37,704 nucleotides of DNA, from positions 3,012 through 40,715 of the forward strand of contig NZGH01000054.1 in the NCBI GenBank assembly GCA_002690875.1, given 5' to 3'. The stretch is from Rickettsiales bacterium (GTDB lineage Bacteria; Pseudomonadota; Alphaproteobacteria; TMED127). Both the position numbers and the translations under genes were made by a program. Every line of letters begins with the position of its first letter. Position 1 is the stretch's first letter. The notes under the pieces were generated by a model. It saw only the letters and a list, made by a program, of their open reading frames with translations, made no database searches and had not been told where the DNA came from. This document shows, piece after piece, positions 6,954 through 14,253 of the stretch.

Positions 6954-6970
6954 GTGGCATAGCCCTTGCA
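6954..6970 (+). promoter_or_regulatory. Sigma-54-type promoter for flhA-flhF-flhG-fliA
   Basis: Plus-strand GTGGCATAGCCCTTGCA has TGGCA and TTGCA at GG-N10-GC spacing. The predicted start is near 6981, about 80 bases before the flhA ATG. With the minus-strand site at 6904-6920 it forms a divergent, non-overlapping pair whose upstream region could hold shared activator sites. I could not identify an enhancer sequence. Confidence 0.72.
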
Positions 6971-7060
6971 TCCCTTAATACATATGAAAAAAAAATTAAT
7001 AAATACAGGAAAACCAGTACTTTCACATAGTCATTTTTTTGACTCTAAGGTTATAAAAGT

Positions 7061-9196
7061 ATGGATTTAGTTCTACGACAGTTTGAAAAGGCAAATTTTT
7101 TAAGTTTGATAAAAACTTTTAGTATACCTATTGGAATTATAATTTTGATTGCCATGATGGTTATTCCTTTAAGCCCATGGTTGCTTGATATTTTATTAAC
7201 ATCAAACTTACTTATTTCTTTACTTGTATTGATGGTAGCTCTGCAAGCCTTTAGACCATTAGATTTTTCAAGTTTTCCGACAGTATTACTATTTGCTACC
7301 GTTTTGAGGTTAGGTCTTAACGTGGCATCAACAAGAGTCATCTTAAAAAACGGTCATTCAGGGACAGATTCAGCTGGAAGAATAATTGAAGCATTTGGTG
7401 AATTTGTAATGTCAGGAAGTTATGCAGTTGGTCTTTTTGTTTTTGCAATATTAGTAATAATCAATTTAATTGTAATTACTAAGGGTGCTGGAAGAGTTTC
7501 TGAAGTAGCAGCAAGATTTACATTGGATGCAATGCCTGGAAAACAGATGGCAATTGATGCTGACCTCAACGCAGGAATATTAACAAGTGAGGAAGCAAAA
7601 GAGCGAAGAAAAGAAATTGCCAAAGAGGGTGAGTTTTATGGTGCTATGGATGGTGCAGCAAAGTTTGTGAAAGGTGACGCAATTGCTGGCATTTTAATCC
7701 TAATTATTAATATTATTGGTGGACTAATTATTGGTTCAACTCAACATGATCTAAGCTTATCCGAATCAGCTGAAACTTATATTCTGTTGACAGTTGGTGA
7801 TGGGCTTGTTGCACAAATTCCTTCTTTACTATTAGCTATGGCTACTGCAACAATTGTAACAAGAATTTCGTCTGACAATGACGATTTAGCTGGACAAATT
7901 TCAAATCAAATGGGTCTGTCAAAAGCATGGGTTCCAGTTTCAGCCGTTCTTTTATTATTTGGATTAGTACCAGGAATGCCTAATACTTTATTTCTTATCG
8001 GTTCGCTTTTTTCTGGAATTATAGCATGGTACACATCAAAAAAGACTGATGATTCTGATTCAAAACTCAGTAAAGAGAATACTGAAGAAGAAAGTCCAGG
8101 AAAAATTGATATGGATGAAGTTTCAGATAACTCCTCAATTTCTCTTGACCTTGGTTACGGACTTATTTCAATGGTAGACTCGAATGATAAAAAATCTTCT
8201 GGACCACTTATTTCAAAAATAACTGGTATAAGAAGACAAGTTTCAAAAGATCTCGGTTTCATTATTCCTAATGTAAGAGTCAGAGACGACTTATCATTAG
8301 AAGCTAATGCCTATCAAATAAAAATTGGTCATACAATAGTTGCTGAGGACAAAATTTATGCTGACAGGAAACTTGCGATGCCTGGTGATGAAACTCAACT
8401 AAAAATTCAGGGAATTAAGGTTAAGGATCCGTCTTTTGGGCTAGATGCATATTGGATTGAAAAGCACATGGTTGCTAAAGCTGAATCCCATCATTACATG
8501 ATTGTTGAACCTGAGGCAGTAATCGGTACTCATTTAAACCAGGTTTTGTTAAAATATGCAGGAGAATTACTTAGTCAGGATGATGTCCAGTCGTTATTAG
8601 ATAATTTATCAAAGGTAAACCCCCAACTAGTTCAATCAGTTGTTCCTAAATTAGTTCCTTTACATCACCTAACATTGATTTTAAGAAACCTATTAGTTGA
8701 GAGAGTTCCAATAAGTGATTTGAAGAAAATTTTAGAAGCATTATCAAACCTCTCAGAAAAAAAATTATCTCCAGATGAATTATCAGAGGCTGTTAGACCA
8801 GTTATTTCATCATTATTGATTCAAAAAATTTCTAATGTAAAAGACCCCTTGAACATAGTTACATTTAATCCTGATTTTGAACAAATGCTCATCACAATGG
8901 CAAAAAAAAGTAGTTCTGAGGGATTACTAATTGATCCAAGTTTAGCTAAGGAAATGATACAATCAATCATAGAAATAGGTGAGAAGTTTTCTTCTGATAG
9001 TAATGCCTTAGTTATAGTAACCTCACCAATAATAAGAAAAGATCTATCTATTCTTTTACGTCAGCATGTAGAAGATATTGTAGTTTTATCTTTCACAGAA
9101 CTCCCTGAAAATAAAAGAGTGAAAGTAATTGCTACAGTTGGAGAAAAATTATCAACTTCAGACAAGGAGAAAAATAATGAAAACGCAAACATTTAA
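7061..9196 (+). CDS. flhA: Flagellar type III export gate protein FlhA
   Basis: FlhA is the large inner-membrane component of the flagellar export gate; its cytoplasmic domain docks chaperone-substrate complexes. The 711-residue protein has the usual layout. The N-terminal half is multi-spanning (first segments near residues 19-38 and 41-62). The FHIPEP signature sits around residues 145-170 (KGAGRVSEVAARFTLDAMPG, KQMAIDADL). A charged linker follows near residues 328-360, and the cytoplasmic domain runs from about 360 to the end. It heads the flhA-flhF-flhG-fliA operon under a predicted sigma-54 promoter. The flhF start lies inside its last 20 bases. Confidence 0.98.
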   Translation: MDLVLRQFEKANFLSLIKTFSIPIGIIILIAMMVIPLSPWLLDILLTSNLLISLLVLMVALQAFRPLDFSSFPTVLLFATVLRLGLNVASTRVILKNGHSGTDSAGRIIEAFGEFVMSGSYAVGLFVFAILVIINLIVITKGAGRVSEVAARFTLDAMPGKQMAIDADLNAGILTSEEAKERRKEIAKEGEFYGAMDGAAKFVKGDAIAGILILIINIIGGLIIGSTQHDLSLSESAETYILLTVGDGLVAQIPSLLLAMATATIVTRISSDNDDLAGQISNQMGLSKAWVPVSAVLLLFGLVPGMPNTLFLIGSLFSGIIAWYTSKKTDDSDSKLSKENTEEESPGKIDMDEVSDNSSISLDLGYGLISMVDSNDKKSSGPLISKITGIRRQVSKDLGFIIPNVRVRDDLSLEANAYQIKIGHTIVAEDKIYADRKLAMPGDETQLKIQGIKVKDPSFGLDAYWIEKHMVAKAESHHYMIVEPEAVIGTHLNQVLLKYAGELLSQDDVQSLLDNLSKVNPQLVQSVVPKLVPLHHLTLILRNLLVERVPISDLKKILEALSNLSEKKLSPDELSEAVRPVISSLLIQKISNVKDPLNIVTFNPDFEQMLITMAKKSSSEGLLIDPSLAKEMIQSIIEIGEKFSSDSNALVIVTSPIIRKDLSILLRQHVEDIVVLSFTELPENKRVKVIATVGEKLSTSDKEKNNENANI

Positions 9197-10319
9197 AGCA
9201 AAAGACGTTAAGTCTGCTATAAATTTGGTCAATGATGAATTTGGTCAGAAGGCAATAATATTATCAACAAAGAAAAACAATGGATTTGTTGAAATTGAAG
9301 CTTCTGATAATGAAAACATTATTAAAGATCATAAAAAGTTAAAAGAAGAGAAGAATACTTTTTCAAAAACTTTTTTAAAACATTTAGAATCAAAGAATTC
9401 TGAAAAAACAGTTGAAAATAATATTTCATATCTTAACAAAAAACCTCAAAACAAAGTTTCCGATGATCATTCAAAAAAATTTTTTGAAAAAATTAATGAT
9501 AATATTGATTCAATGAGGAAGGAAATAAGTAATATGATAATAACTGATCAGTCAGGTATTTCTGATGAATTGTCATATTTCACCCCCATCAAACTTAGAC
9601 AGGAAAAATTTTCTCCAGAGATAATTAATAAACTTAATTACTCATTTATTGGAAAAAGAACTGAGGAGGGAAGGGTTTCATTTTTTAGAGAGCTCTCTAA
9701 AAAACTTGCTTCCAATGACTTTTCTAGATTATTAAAGTCAAAAAATATCTTTGTTTTTGGTAACTCAGGTTCTGGTAAATCAACTTTATCAGCAAAGATT
9801 GCTTCTTATTTGTCTGATGCTAGATTAACAAAAAAAATAAACTTTATTGATGTTTCTTCATCAAGCACTGGATCTTCGGATGTTTTGAGATCATACAGTA
9901 GAGTTTTGGGATTTAGTATTATGGATTATAAAAACTTTAATTTTAATGATAATCATAAAAACAATGAAGAAATTAACGTTTTTGATTTTTCAGGAGATAT
10001 AAATTTTAGTATCCAAAAAATAAATGAGATTAAAAATTCATTTCCGTCATTTGAATTTTGTTCTATATTAACAGTACAAAGTGGTTCAAACTCTGAAATG
10101 ATAAAAGGTATTTGTAAGAAAGCTGAGGATATCAGACCAATGGTGGCCATTACTAAGTTAGATGAATGTTGGGTTGGAGCCGAGGAATTTTCTGCTCTTG
10201 CACTTAACAATGCAAGAATAGGTATTGTCACTGGTACGAAGGTTATAATTGATTCACTTATTCATGCTAATGAAGATTCACTTACAAAGTATATGAAAGA
10301 GAATTTTGCTGATGTCTGA
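9177..10319 (+). CDS. flhF: FlhF, SRP-type GTPase for flagellar placement (divergent)
   Basis: FlhF marks the pole where a flagellum is built. I chose ATG 9177 because AAGGAG lies 7 bases upstream and the protein then begins with the FlhF-type MKTQTFKAKDVKSAINLVND. It has 380 residues. Residues 1-45 form the B domain, followed by a Lys/Ser-rich linker and the NG GTPase region from about residue 155. The P-loop reads GNSGSGKST and the G4 motif TKLDE is intact. The usual DTYR and DTAG motifs are altered: DVSS and DFSG stand in those places. The gene overlaps flhA upstream and flhG downstream. GTP hydrolysis may differ from that of standard FlhF; this is inference. Confidence 0.9.
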   Translation: MKTQTFKAKDVKSAINLVNDEFGQKAIILSTKKNNGFVEIEASDNENIIKDHKKLKEEKNTFSKTFLKHLESKNSEKTVENNISYLNKKPQNKVSDDHSKKFFEKINDNIDSMRKEISNMIITDQSGISDELSYFTPIKLRQEKFSPEIINKLNYSFIGKRTEEGRVSFFRELSKKLASNDFSRLLKSKNIFVFGNSGSGKSTLSAKIASYLSDARLTKKINFIDVSSSSTGSSDVLRSYSRVLGFSIMDYKNFNFNDNHKNNEEINVFDFSGDINFSIQKINEIKNSFPSFEFCSILTVQSGSNSEMIKGICKKAEDIRPMVAITKLDECWVGAEEFSALALNNARIGIVTGTKVIIDSLIHANEDSLTKYMKENFADV

Positions 10320-11109
10320 TTCAATTGCTATAACAAGTGGTAAAGGTGGTGTAGGCAAGACAACTATAGCAGTTAACTTGTCAATTGCTCTAAAGAAAAT
10401 AACCTCAGAAATTTTTCTATTAGATACTGACCTTGGAATGGCAAATTCTCATGTTCTTTTAGGAGTTAACCCTAGTCTAACTGTTTCTGATGTAATTTCA
10501 GGGGAAAAAAGTATTTCTGATATAATAATACCATGTAAAAGTGGTATTAAATTAATTTCAGGAGGCACTGCCTCAAGTAATCTTCTTAATGTGGAAAATA
10601 AAAAAAGATACTCAATTTTAAATGCTATAGATAATCATTTAAATAATATTGAAAATGTTAAATTAGTAGTTGATATACCCGCCGGTGCCGAGGATAACGC
10701 ACTAGTTTTTGCAACCGCATGCGATAGAATTGTAATTGTAATAGTAGGTGAGCCAACAAGTTTTGTAGATTCTTATTCATTATTGAAAGCGATATTCTTA
10801 AAATCCTCATTTAAGAATTATTGTATTGTTGTGAATCAAGTAGAAAATGAAAAAGAAGGTAAGGATCTTTTTTCAAAATTTCAAAAAATTACATCAAAAT
10901 TTCTTGACGTTAACCTCCATTACACAGGATGCATAAAAAATTCGTCTTTAATTAGAAAGTCTATAATTAACAGGACCCCGATTGTTTTAGAAAATCCGAA
11001 ATCTGATGTATCTTTAGGATTTTTAAAGATTGCAAAAAAAATTTATGAATCACCAAAAAATGACTGGGGTGGTTTAACTTTTCTGTCAAAAGTAAAAAAA
11101 AGAGCCTGA
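10312..11109 (+). CDS. flhG: FlhG/FleN, MinD-type ATPase controlling flagellar number
   Basis: FlhG antagonises FlhF and, in gammaproteobacteria, restrains the sigma-54 activator of flagellar genes. The 265-residue protein has a MinD-type deviant Walker A (ITSGKGGVGKTTIAVNLS), the DTDLGMANSHVLLGV stretch typical of FleN/FlhG, and a Walker B region DIPAGAEDNAL. I used ATG 10312 rather than the upstream in-frame TTG at 10306. It overlaps the flhF stop by eight bases. Its presence with sigma-54-type promoters fits the FleQ/FlrA-FleN regulatory logic, although no activator gene lies in the window. Confidence 0.93.
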   Translation: MSDSIAITSGKGGVGKTTIAVNLSIALKKITSEIFLLDTDLGMANSHVLLGVNPSLTVSDVISGEKSISDIIIPCKSGIKLISGGTASSNLLNVENKKRYSILNAIDNHLNNIENVKLVVDIPAGAEDNALVFATACDRIVIVIVGEPTSFVDSYSLLKAIFLKSSFKNYCIVVNQVENEKEGKDLFSKFQKITSKFLDVNLHYTGCIKNSSLIRKSIINRTPIVLENPKSDVSLGFLKIAKKIYESPKNDWGGLTFLSKVKKRA

Positions 11110-11116
11110 TATCCCA

Positions 11117-11815
11117 ATGGTTAATTATTACTCTGAAAAATCATCACTTTCAATTAATGAGCTAATAGAAAATAATTTGGAACTGGTAAAAAAAATTGCC
11201 TGGCAGATTTTTGGAAGAGTACAAAAAGTAGTTGAGATTGAAGATTTAATTCAGCAAGGAATGGAGGGTTTAGTTTTTGCAGCACAAAAATACTCGCCTA
11301 AAGACGGTGTTACTTTCCAGCAGTACGCTCAATTAAGGATAAGAGGCTCTATAATAGATTATTTAAGGAAGAATTCTAACTTGTGTCGTACAACAATAAA
11401 GAAAAAACAAGAATTCGAAAAAAAAAAACTTGAATTACAAAAACTTAAAGGAGAAGAACCATCAAAGGACGACTTAATAAAAAGTCTTAATATAAGCTAC
11501 GATGAATTTAATTATTGGGAGAAAGCTTTCGAGGCAAATAATATTCAAAGTCTTGATCAAGCATATGATGAATTTTCAGTTTTATACGCTAGTCAATTAA
11601 ATGATCCTGAGGCAGAACTTCAAGATAAAGAGTTAAAGATGCAAATTCGTGATGCTCTGAAGGTCCTTAATCAAAGAGAAGCAATGGTTGCACAATTGTA
11701 CTACGTTGAAGAACTTAATATTTATGAAATATCAGATATACTTGAAATAAGTACTGGAAGAATTTCGCAAATTAAAAAATCTATTGTTGAGAAGCTTAGA
11801 AATGAAATTAGCTGA
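11117..11815 (+). CDS. fliA: Flagellar sigma factor FliA (sigma-28)
   Basis: Directs transcription of late flagellar genes. The 232-residue protein has sigma region 2 (IEDLIQQGMEGLVFAAQKYS, then FQQYAQLRIRGSIIDYLRKN), a region 3 segment, and region 4 with a helix-turn-helix (LNIYEISDILEISTGRISQI). The size is right for FliA. It is the fourth gene of the flhA operon, seven bases after flhG. The matching anti-sigma factor FlgM is encoded at 3662-3973 behind a sigma-28-type promoter. Confidence 0.95.
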   Translation: MVNYYSEKSSLSINELIENNLELVKKIAWQIFGRVQKVVEIEDLIQQGMEGLVFAAQKYSPKDGVTFQQYAQLRIRGSIIDYLRKNSNLCRTTIKKKQEFEKKKLELQKLKGEEPSKDDLIKSLNISYDEFNYWEKAFEANNIQSLDQAYDEFSVLYASQLNDPEAELQDKELKMQIRDALKVLNQREAMVAQLYYVEELNIYEISDILEISTGRISQIKKSIVEKLRNEIS

Positions 11816-12218
11816 TAAAGAAGTAAATAAATGGAAAAAAATTGACAAAATTATATTATTAGTTAATAGCATTGACATAAATTATGAAAGTTCTATTTCC
11901 TTAAATCTAAATTGCAATTTTGAAAATATTTCTAGAGGTAGATGTAATATTAACATTCAAAAAGTTTTAAAAAAAACTCCTGATACTTTATACATTCATA
12001 CAGATCAACCTTTAATGGTTGTAAATATTTTTTATAAGATAGAAAAAATTGAAAAGTTAATAAACTTTTTAGGTATGAATAAAAGCAACAAAAAAAAAAT
12101 AAGACTGGAATTAGATATTTCTGATAATTTAATGGTTAATAACGACGGATATTTGTATGTTAAAGATAAGTTTGAGTTAAAAATAAATTCAATTTCTTGG
12201 AATATTCCAATTATCTAG
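11802..12218 (+). CDS. Uncharacterised protein at the end of the flhA-fliA operon
   Basis: A 138-residue protein that I do not recognise. ATG 11802 lies inside the end of fliA, overlapping by 14 bases, so it is likely co-translated. There is no signal peptide or membrane helix. The sequence shows alternating hydrophobic stretches (KIDKIILLVNSIDINYESSI, later KIRLELDISDNLMV) suggesting a beta-rich fold. Many chemotaxis clusters have motility genes at this place, but nothing here supports such an assignment. The gene ends within the convergent rod/hook gene (8-base overlap). Confidence 0.65.
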   Translation: MKLADKEVNKWKKIDKIILLVNSIDINYESSISLNLNCNFENISRGRCNINIQKVLKKTPDTLYIHTDQPLMVVNIFYKIEKIEKLINFLGMNKSNKKKIRLELDISDNLMVNNDGYLYVKDKFELKINSISWNIPII

Positions 12219-13005
12219 CTGATAGCTTTTTCGTAATGTCAATTTCGGATTGAAGTATTTTTGAGCATCCGTTAAATGCTCTTTGTGTTCTTAGCATTAG
12301 AGTAATTTCATCTGTGATATCTGTATTAGATCTTTCTAAAAACCCTGCTTGAATTTTTCCCAGTGTCTCTTCTTTAGGTGCAGCAAATGTTGGATCTCCG
12401 CTGTCTCCAGTTTGTTGAAACCTTGCGTTACCAATATTTTGAAGACCAAATTCATTTACAAAATCAGCTAGGATAACCTTACCAACTATGTTTTTTGTAT
12501 CTAAACCATAAGTTGCCTCTATTACTCCCTCATTATTTACAGAAATTTCTGTTAAGATTGCTTCACCTTCATTTGTTACTGATTTAAAAGGAATATTTAT
12601 TAAAGTCTGGCCTTCACCCAGTAATGGAAGGCCATCAGTAGTAACTAGGTTACCAAGTCTATCTAATTGAAATGATCCATCTCGAGTATAACTAAGGTTT
12701 TGATCTCCAATATCTCTTCCAACAGGATTACCTAAAACAAAAAAACCTTCACCCATAATTGCTAAATCAAGACTGCCATTAGTTTGTTGTAATGAACCTT
12801 GAGAAAAATTCTGTCTTGGTTTTGTAGTTTTAACTCCAATTCCTTTTGCTTTTTCAGTAGAGTCATTATGCTGAGATCTGTAAATATCTTCAAACTGTGC
12901 TTCACTTCTCTTAAAACCATTGGTTCCAGCATTTGCTATATTGTTTGAAATGATAGCAAGATCTCTATTAGAGGCATCTATTCCTGTTCTGATAATTTGA
13001 AACAT
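12211..13005 (-). CDS. Flagellar rod/hook family protein (FlgE/FlgF/FlgG type)
   Basis: Axial flagellar protein of 264 residues. The N-terminal signature is clear (LAIISNNIANAGTNGFKRSE). It is followed by FSQGSLQQTNGSLDLAIMGE and GFFVL, as in FlgG and short FlgE proteins. The C-terminal helix (GFLERSNTDITDEITLMLRT, then QRAFNGCSKIL) also fits. Size favours a FlgF/FlgG-like distal-rod subunit, while parts of the C-terminus recall FlgE, so I leave the symbol open. ATG 13005 is preferred: the upstream in-frame ATG (13032) begins inside a sigma-54-type promoter, and that extension (MAYILLLFF) is unlike family N-termini. Confidence 0.88.
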   Translation of the reverse strand: MFQIIRTGIDASNRDLAIISNNIANAGTNGFKRSEAQFEDIYRSQHNDSTEKAKGIGVKTTKPRQNFSQGSLQQTNGSLDLAIMGEGFFVLGNPVGRDIGDQNLSYTRDGSFQLDRLGNLVTTDGLPLLGEGQTLINIPFKSVTNEGEAILTEISVNNEGVIEATYGLDTKNIVGKVILADFVNEFGLQNIGNARFQQTGDSGDPTFAAPKEETLGKIQAGFLERSNTDITDEITLMLRTQRAFNGCSKILQSEIDITKKLSAR

Positions 13006-13015
13006 AAAAAACAAC

Positions 13016-13032
13016 AGCAATATATATGCCAT
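13016..13032 (-). promoter_or_regulatory. Sigma-54-type promoter for the rod/hook gene
   Basis: Minus-strand ATGGCATATATATTGCT contains TGGCA and TTGCT at GG-N10-GC spacing. The predicted RNA start falls on or next to the ATG at 13005, so the message may be leaderless or nearly so. The site lies between the gene and the divergent tRNA. Confidence 0.68.
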
Positions 13033-13038
13033 TTTTTA

Positions 13039-13067
13039 TTGTTGGTCTTATCTTTTAATTGTATAGT
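13039..13067 (+). promoter_or_regulatory. Sigma-70-type promoter for tRNA-Val
   Basis: TTGTTG (13039-13044) and TATAGT (13062-13067) are separated by 17 bases. Transcription would start about 4-8 bases before the tRNA. Confidence 0.5.
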
Positions 13068-13077
13068 TTGTTTGATA

Positions 13078-13153
13078 GGGCGGATAGCTCAGTTGGGAGA
13101 GCAATTGCTCGACACGCAATAGGTCGCAGGTTCGATCCCTGTTCCGCCCACCA
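13078..13153 (+). tRNA. tRNA-Val (anticodon GAC), CCA encoded
   Basis: A complete cloverleaf can be drawn. The acceptor GGGCGGA/TCCGCCC pairs perfectly. The D-stem is GCTC/GAGC, the anticodon stem ATTGC/GCAAT, and the T-stem GCAGG/CCTGT has one G-T pair around loop TTCGATC. The discriminator is A and CCA is encoded. The anticodon loop is TCGACAC, giving anticodon GAC (valine). Position 33 is C instead of the nearly universal U. Confidence 0.95.
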
Positions 13154-13164
13154 ATTTGAATAGA

Positions 13165-14253
13165 ATGAAAAAAAGAAAATTTTTAAAATCACTTGGTTTG
13201 GGTTTAGTCAGTACTGCTGCTGCGGGTCAGTTGTTCTTTCCTAATGTATCTATTTCAAAAAAAAAACATACATGGGTGGCAGTTTCCGCCTTTGATAAAG
13301 CAGGTATCCTAGGAAGATCTTTTTCTAGAATTTGTGATGAAATAACAAGAATTTCAAATGGAGAACTTAACATCAGACTTTTTCATGCTAATGAATTAGT
13401 TAGTGCATTTGAGTCATTTGATGTTGTTCAGAGTGGTACATGTCAAATGGGATTTGGTTCACCTTATTATTGGGCAGGTAAGTCTCCATCGATTTCTCTT
13501 TTATCTGGAATACCATTTGGGATGAATTATCAAGAGATGAGTTCTTGGTTTTATAATGGTGATGGAATTAAGTTTGCCGATGAAATTTACAATCAGTTTA
13601 ATCTTAAGTTTTTTCCTGCTGGAAATACAGGGAATCAAATGGGTGGTTGGTTTAACAAAAAAATCATAACACCATCAGACTTTAAAGGTCTTAAGTTTAG
13701 AATGCCAGGTTTGGGTGGTGAAGTACTAAAAAGCTTTGGAACTAATGTTGTCCTTCTGCCCGGACCTGATGTTGTTCCAGCTATTTCCTCAGGAACAATA
13801 GACGGGACTGAATGGATTGGTCCAGCTGCCGACCTTGGAAAAGGGTTACATAAAGTTTGCAAATACTATTATTATCCAGGGTGGCATGAACCAGGAACCT
13901 GTTTGGAGGCATTTATTAATTTAAAAAGCTGGAATTTGTTGGATAATGATCTAAAAAGGCTTGTTGAAACTTGTTGCATGAAATCTAACTCGGCTATTGC
14001 TTCAGAATTTTTTGCTAGGAATAGTTTTGCTATGAAAAGACTTAATAATGAATTCAAAGTAAATTTCGTTAAATATCCAAAAGAACTTCTAAAGTCACTT
14101 AGAAAAAGATCAGTTGATGTTGTAAGTGATTACGCAGACAAAGATAAGCTTGGAAAGAAAATACATGATAGTATAATTGAATATAGAAAACTTTTTATGT
14201 TTTGGTCGAATTATTCGGAAAAGAGTTTTTTAGAATCACGAATTGACTTATAG
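13165..14253 (+). CDS. TRAP transporter solute-binding protein, TakP-like (2-oxoacid type)
   Basis: Periplasmic binding protein that delivers a small organic acid to a TRAP membrane complex. The 362-residue protein begins with a Tat-like leader (KKRKFLKSLGLG, KR instead of RR). Hallmarks of the TakP branch are present: AGNTGNQMGGWF, SGTIDGTEWIGP and YYYYPGWHEPG. These include the Glu-Trp pair and a second Glu that in TakP contact the bound cation and ligand. A 2-oxoacid such as pyruvate is therefore a likely substrate, by homology only. I used ATG 13165; an in-frame TTG at 13156 is possible. It begins 11 bases after the tRNA with no clear ribosome site, and its 3' end overlaps convergent dctM by six bases. 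Confidence 0.9.
   Translation: MKKRKFLKSLGLGLVSTAAAGQLFFPNVSISKKKHTWVAVSAFDKAGILGRSFSRICDEITRISNGELNIRLFHANELVSAFESFDVVQSGTCQMGFGSPYYWAGKSPSISLLSGIPFGMNYQEMSSWFYNGDGIKFADEIYNQFNLKFFPAGNTGNQMGGWFNKKIITPSDFKGLKFRMPGLGGEVLKSFGTNVVLLPGPDVVPAISSGTIDGTEWIGPAADLGKGLHKVCKYYYYPGWHEPGTCLEAFINLKSWNLLDNDLKRLVETCCMKSNSAIASEFFARNSFAMKRLNNEFKVNFVKYPKELLKSLRKRSVDVVSDYADKDKLGKKIHDSIIEYRKLFMFWSNYSEKSFLESRIDL

Noticed and set aside
6873..6971. A 32-codon open frame (minus strand) in the flgP-flhA gap, starting MQGLCHKEQQQNGG
   Set aside because: The predicted sigma-54 promoter and RNA start for flgP (near 6893) lie inside it, and its AAGG sequence touches the ATG, too close for a ribosome site.
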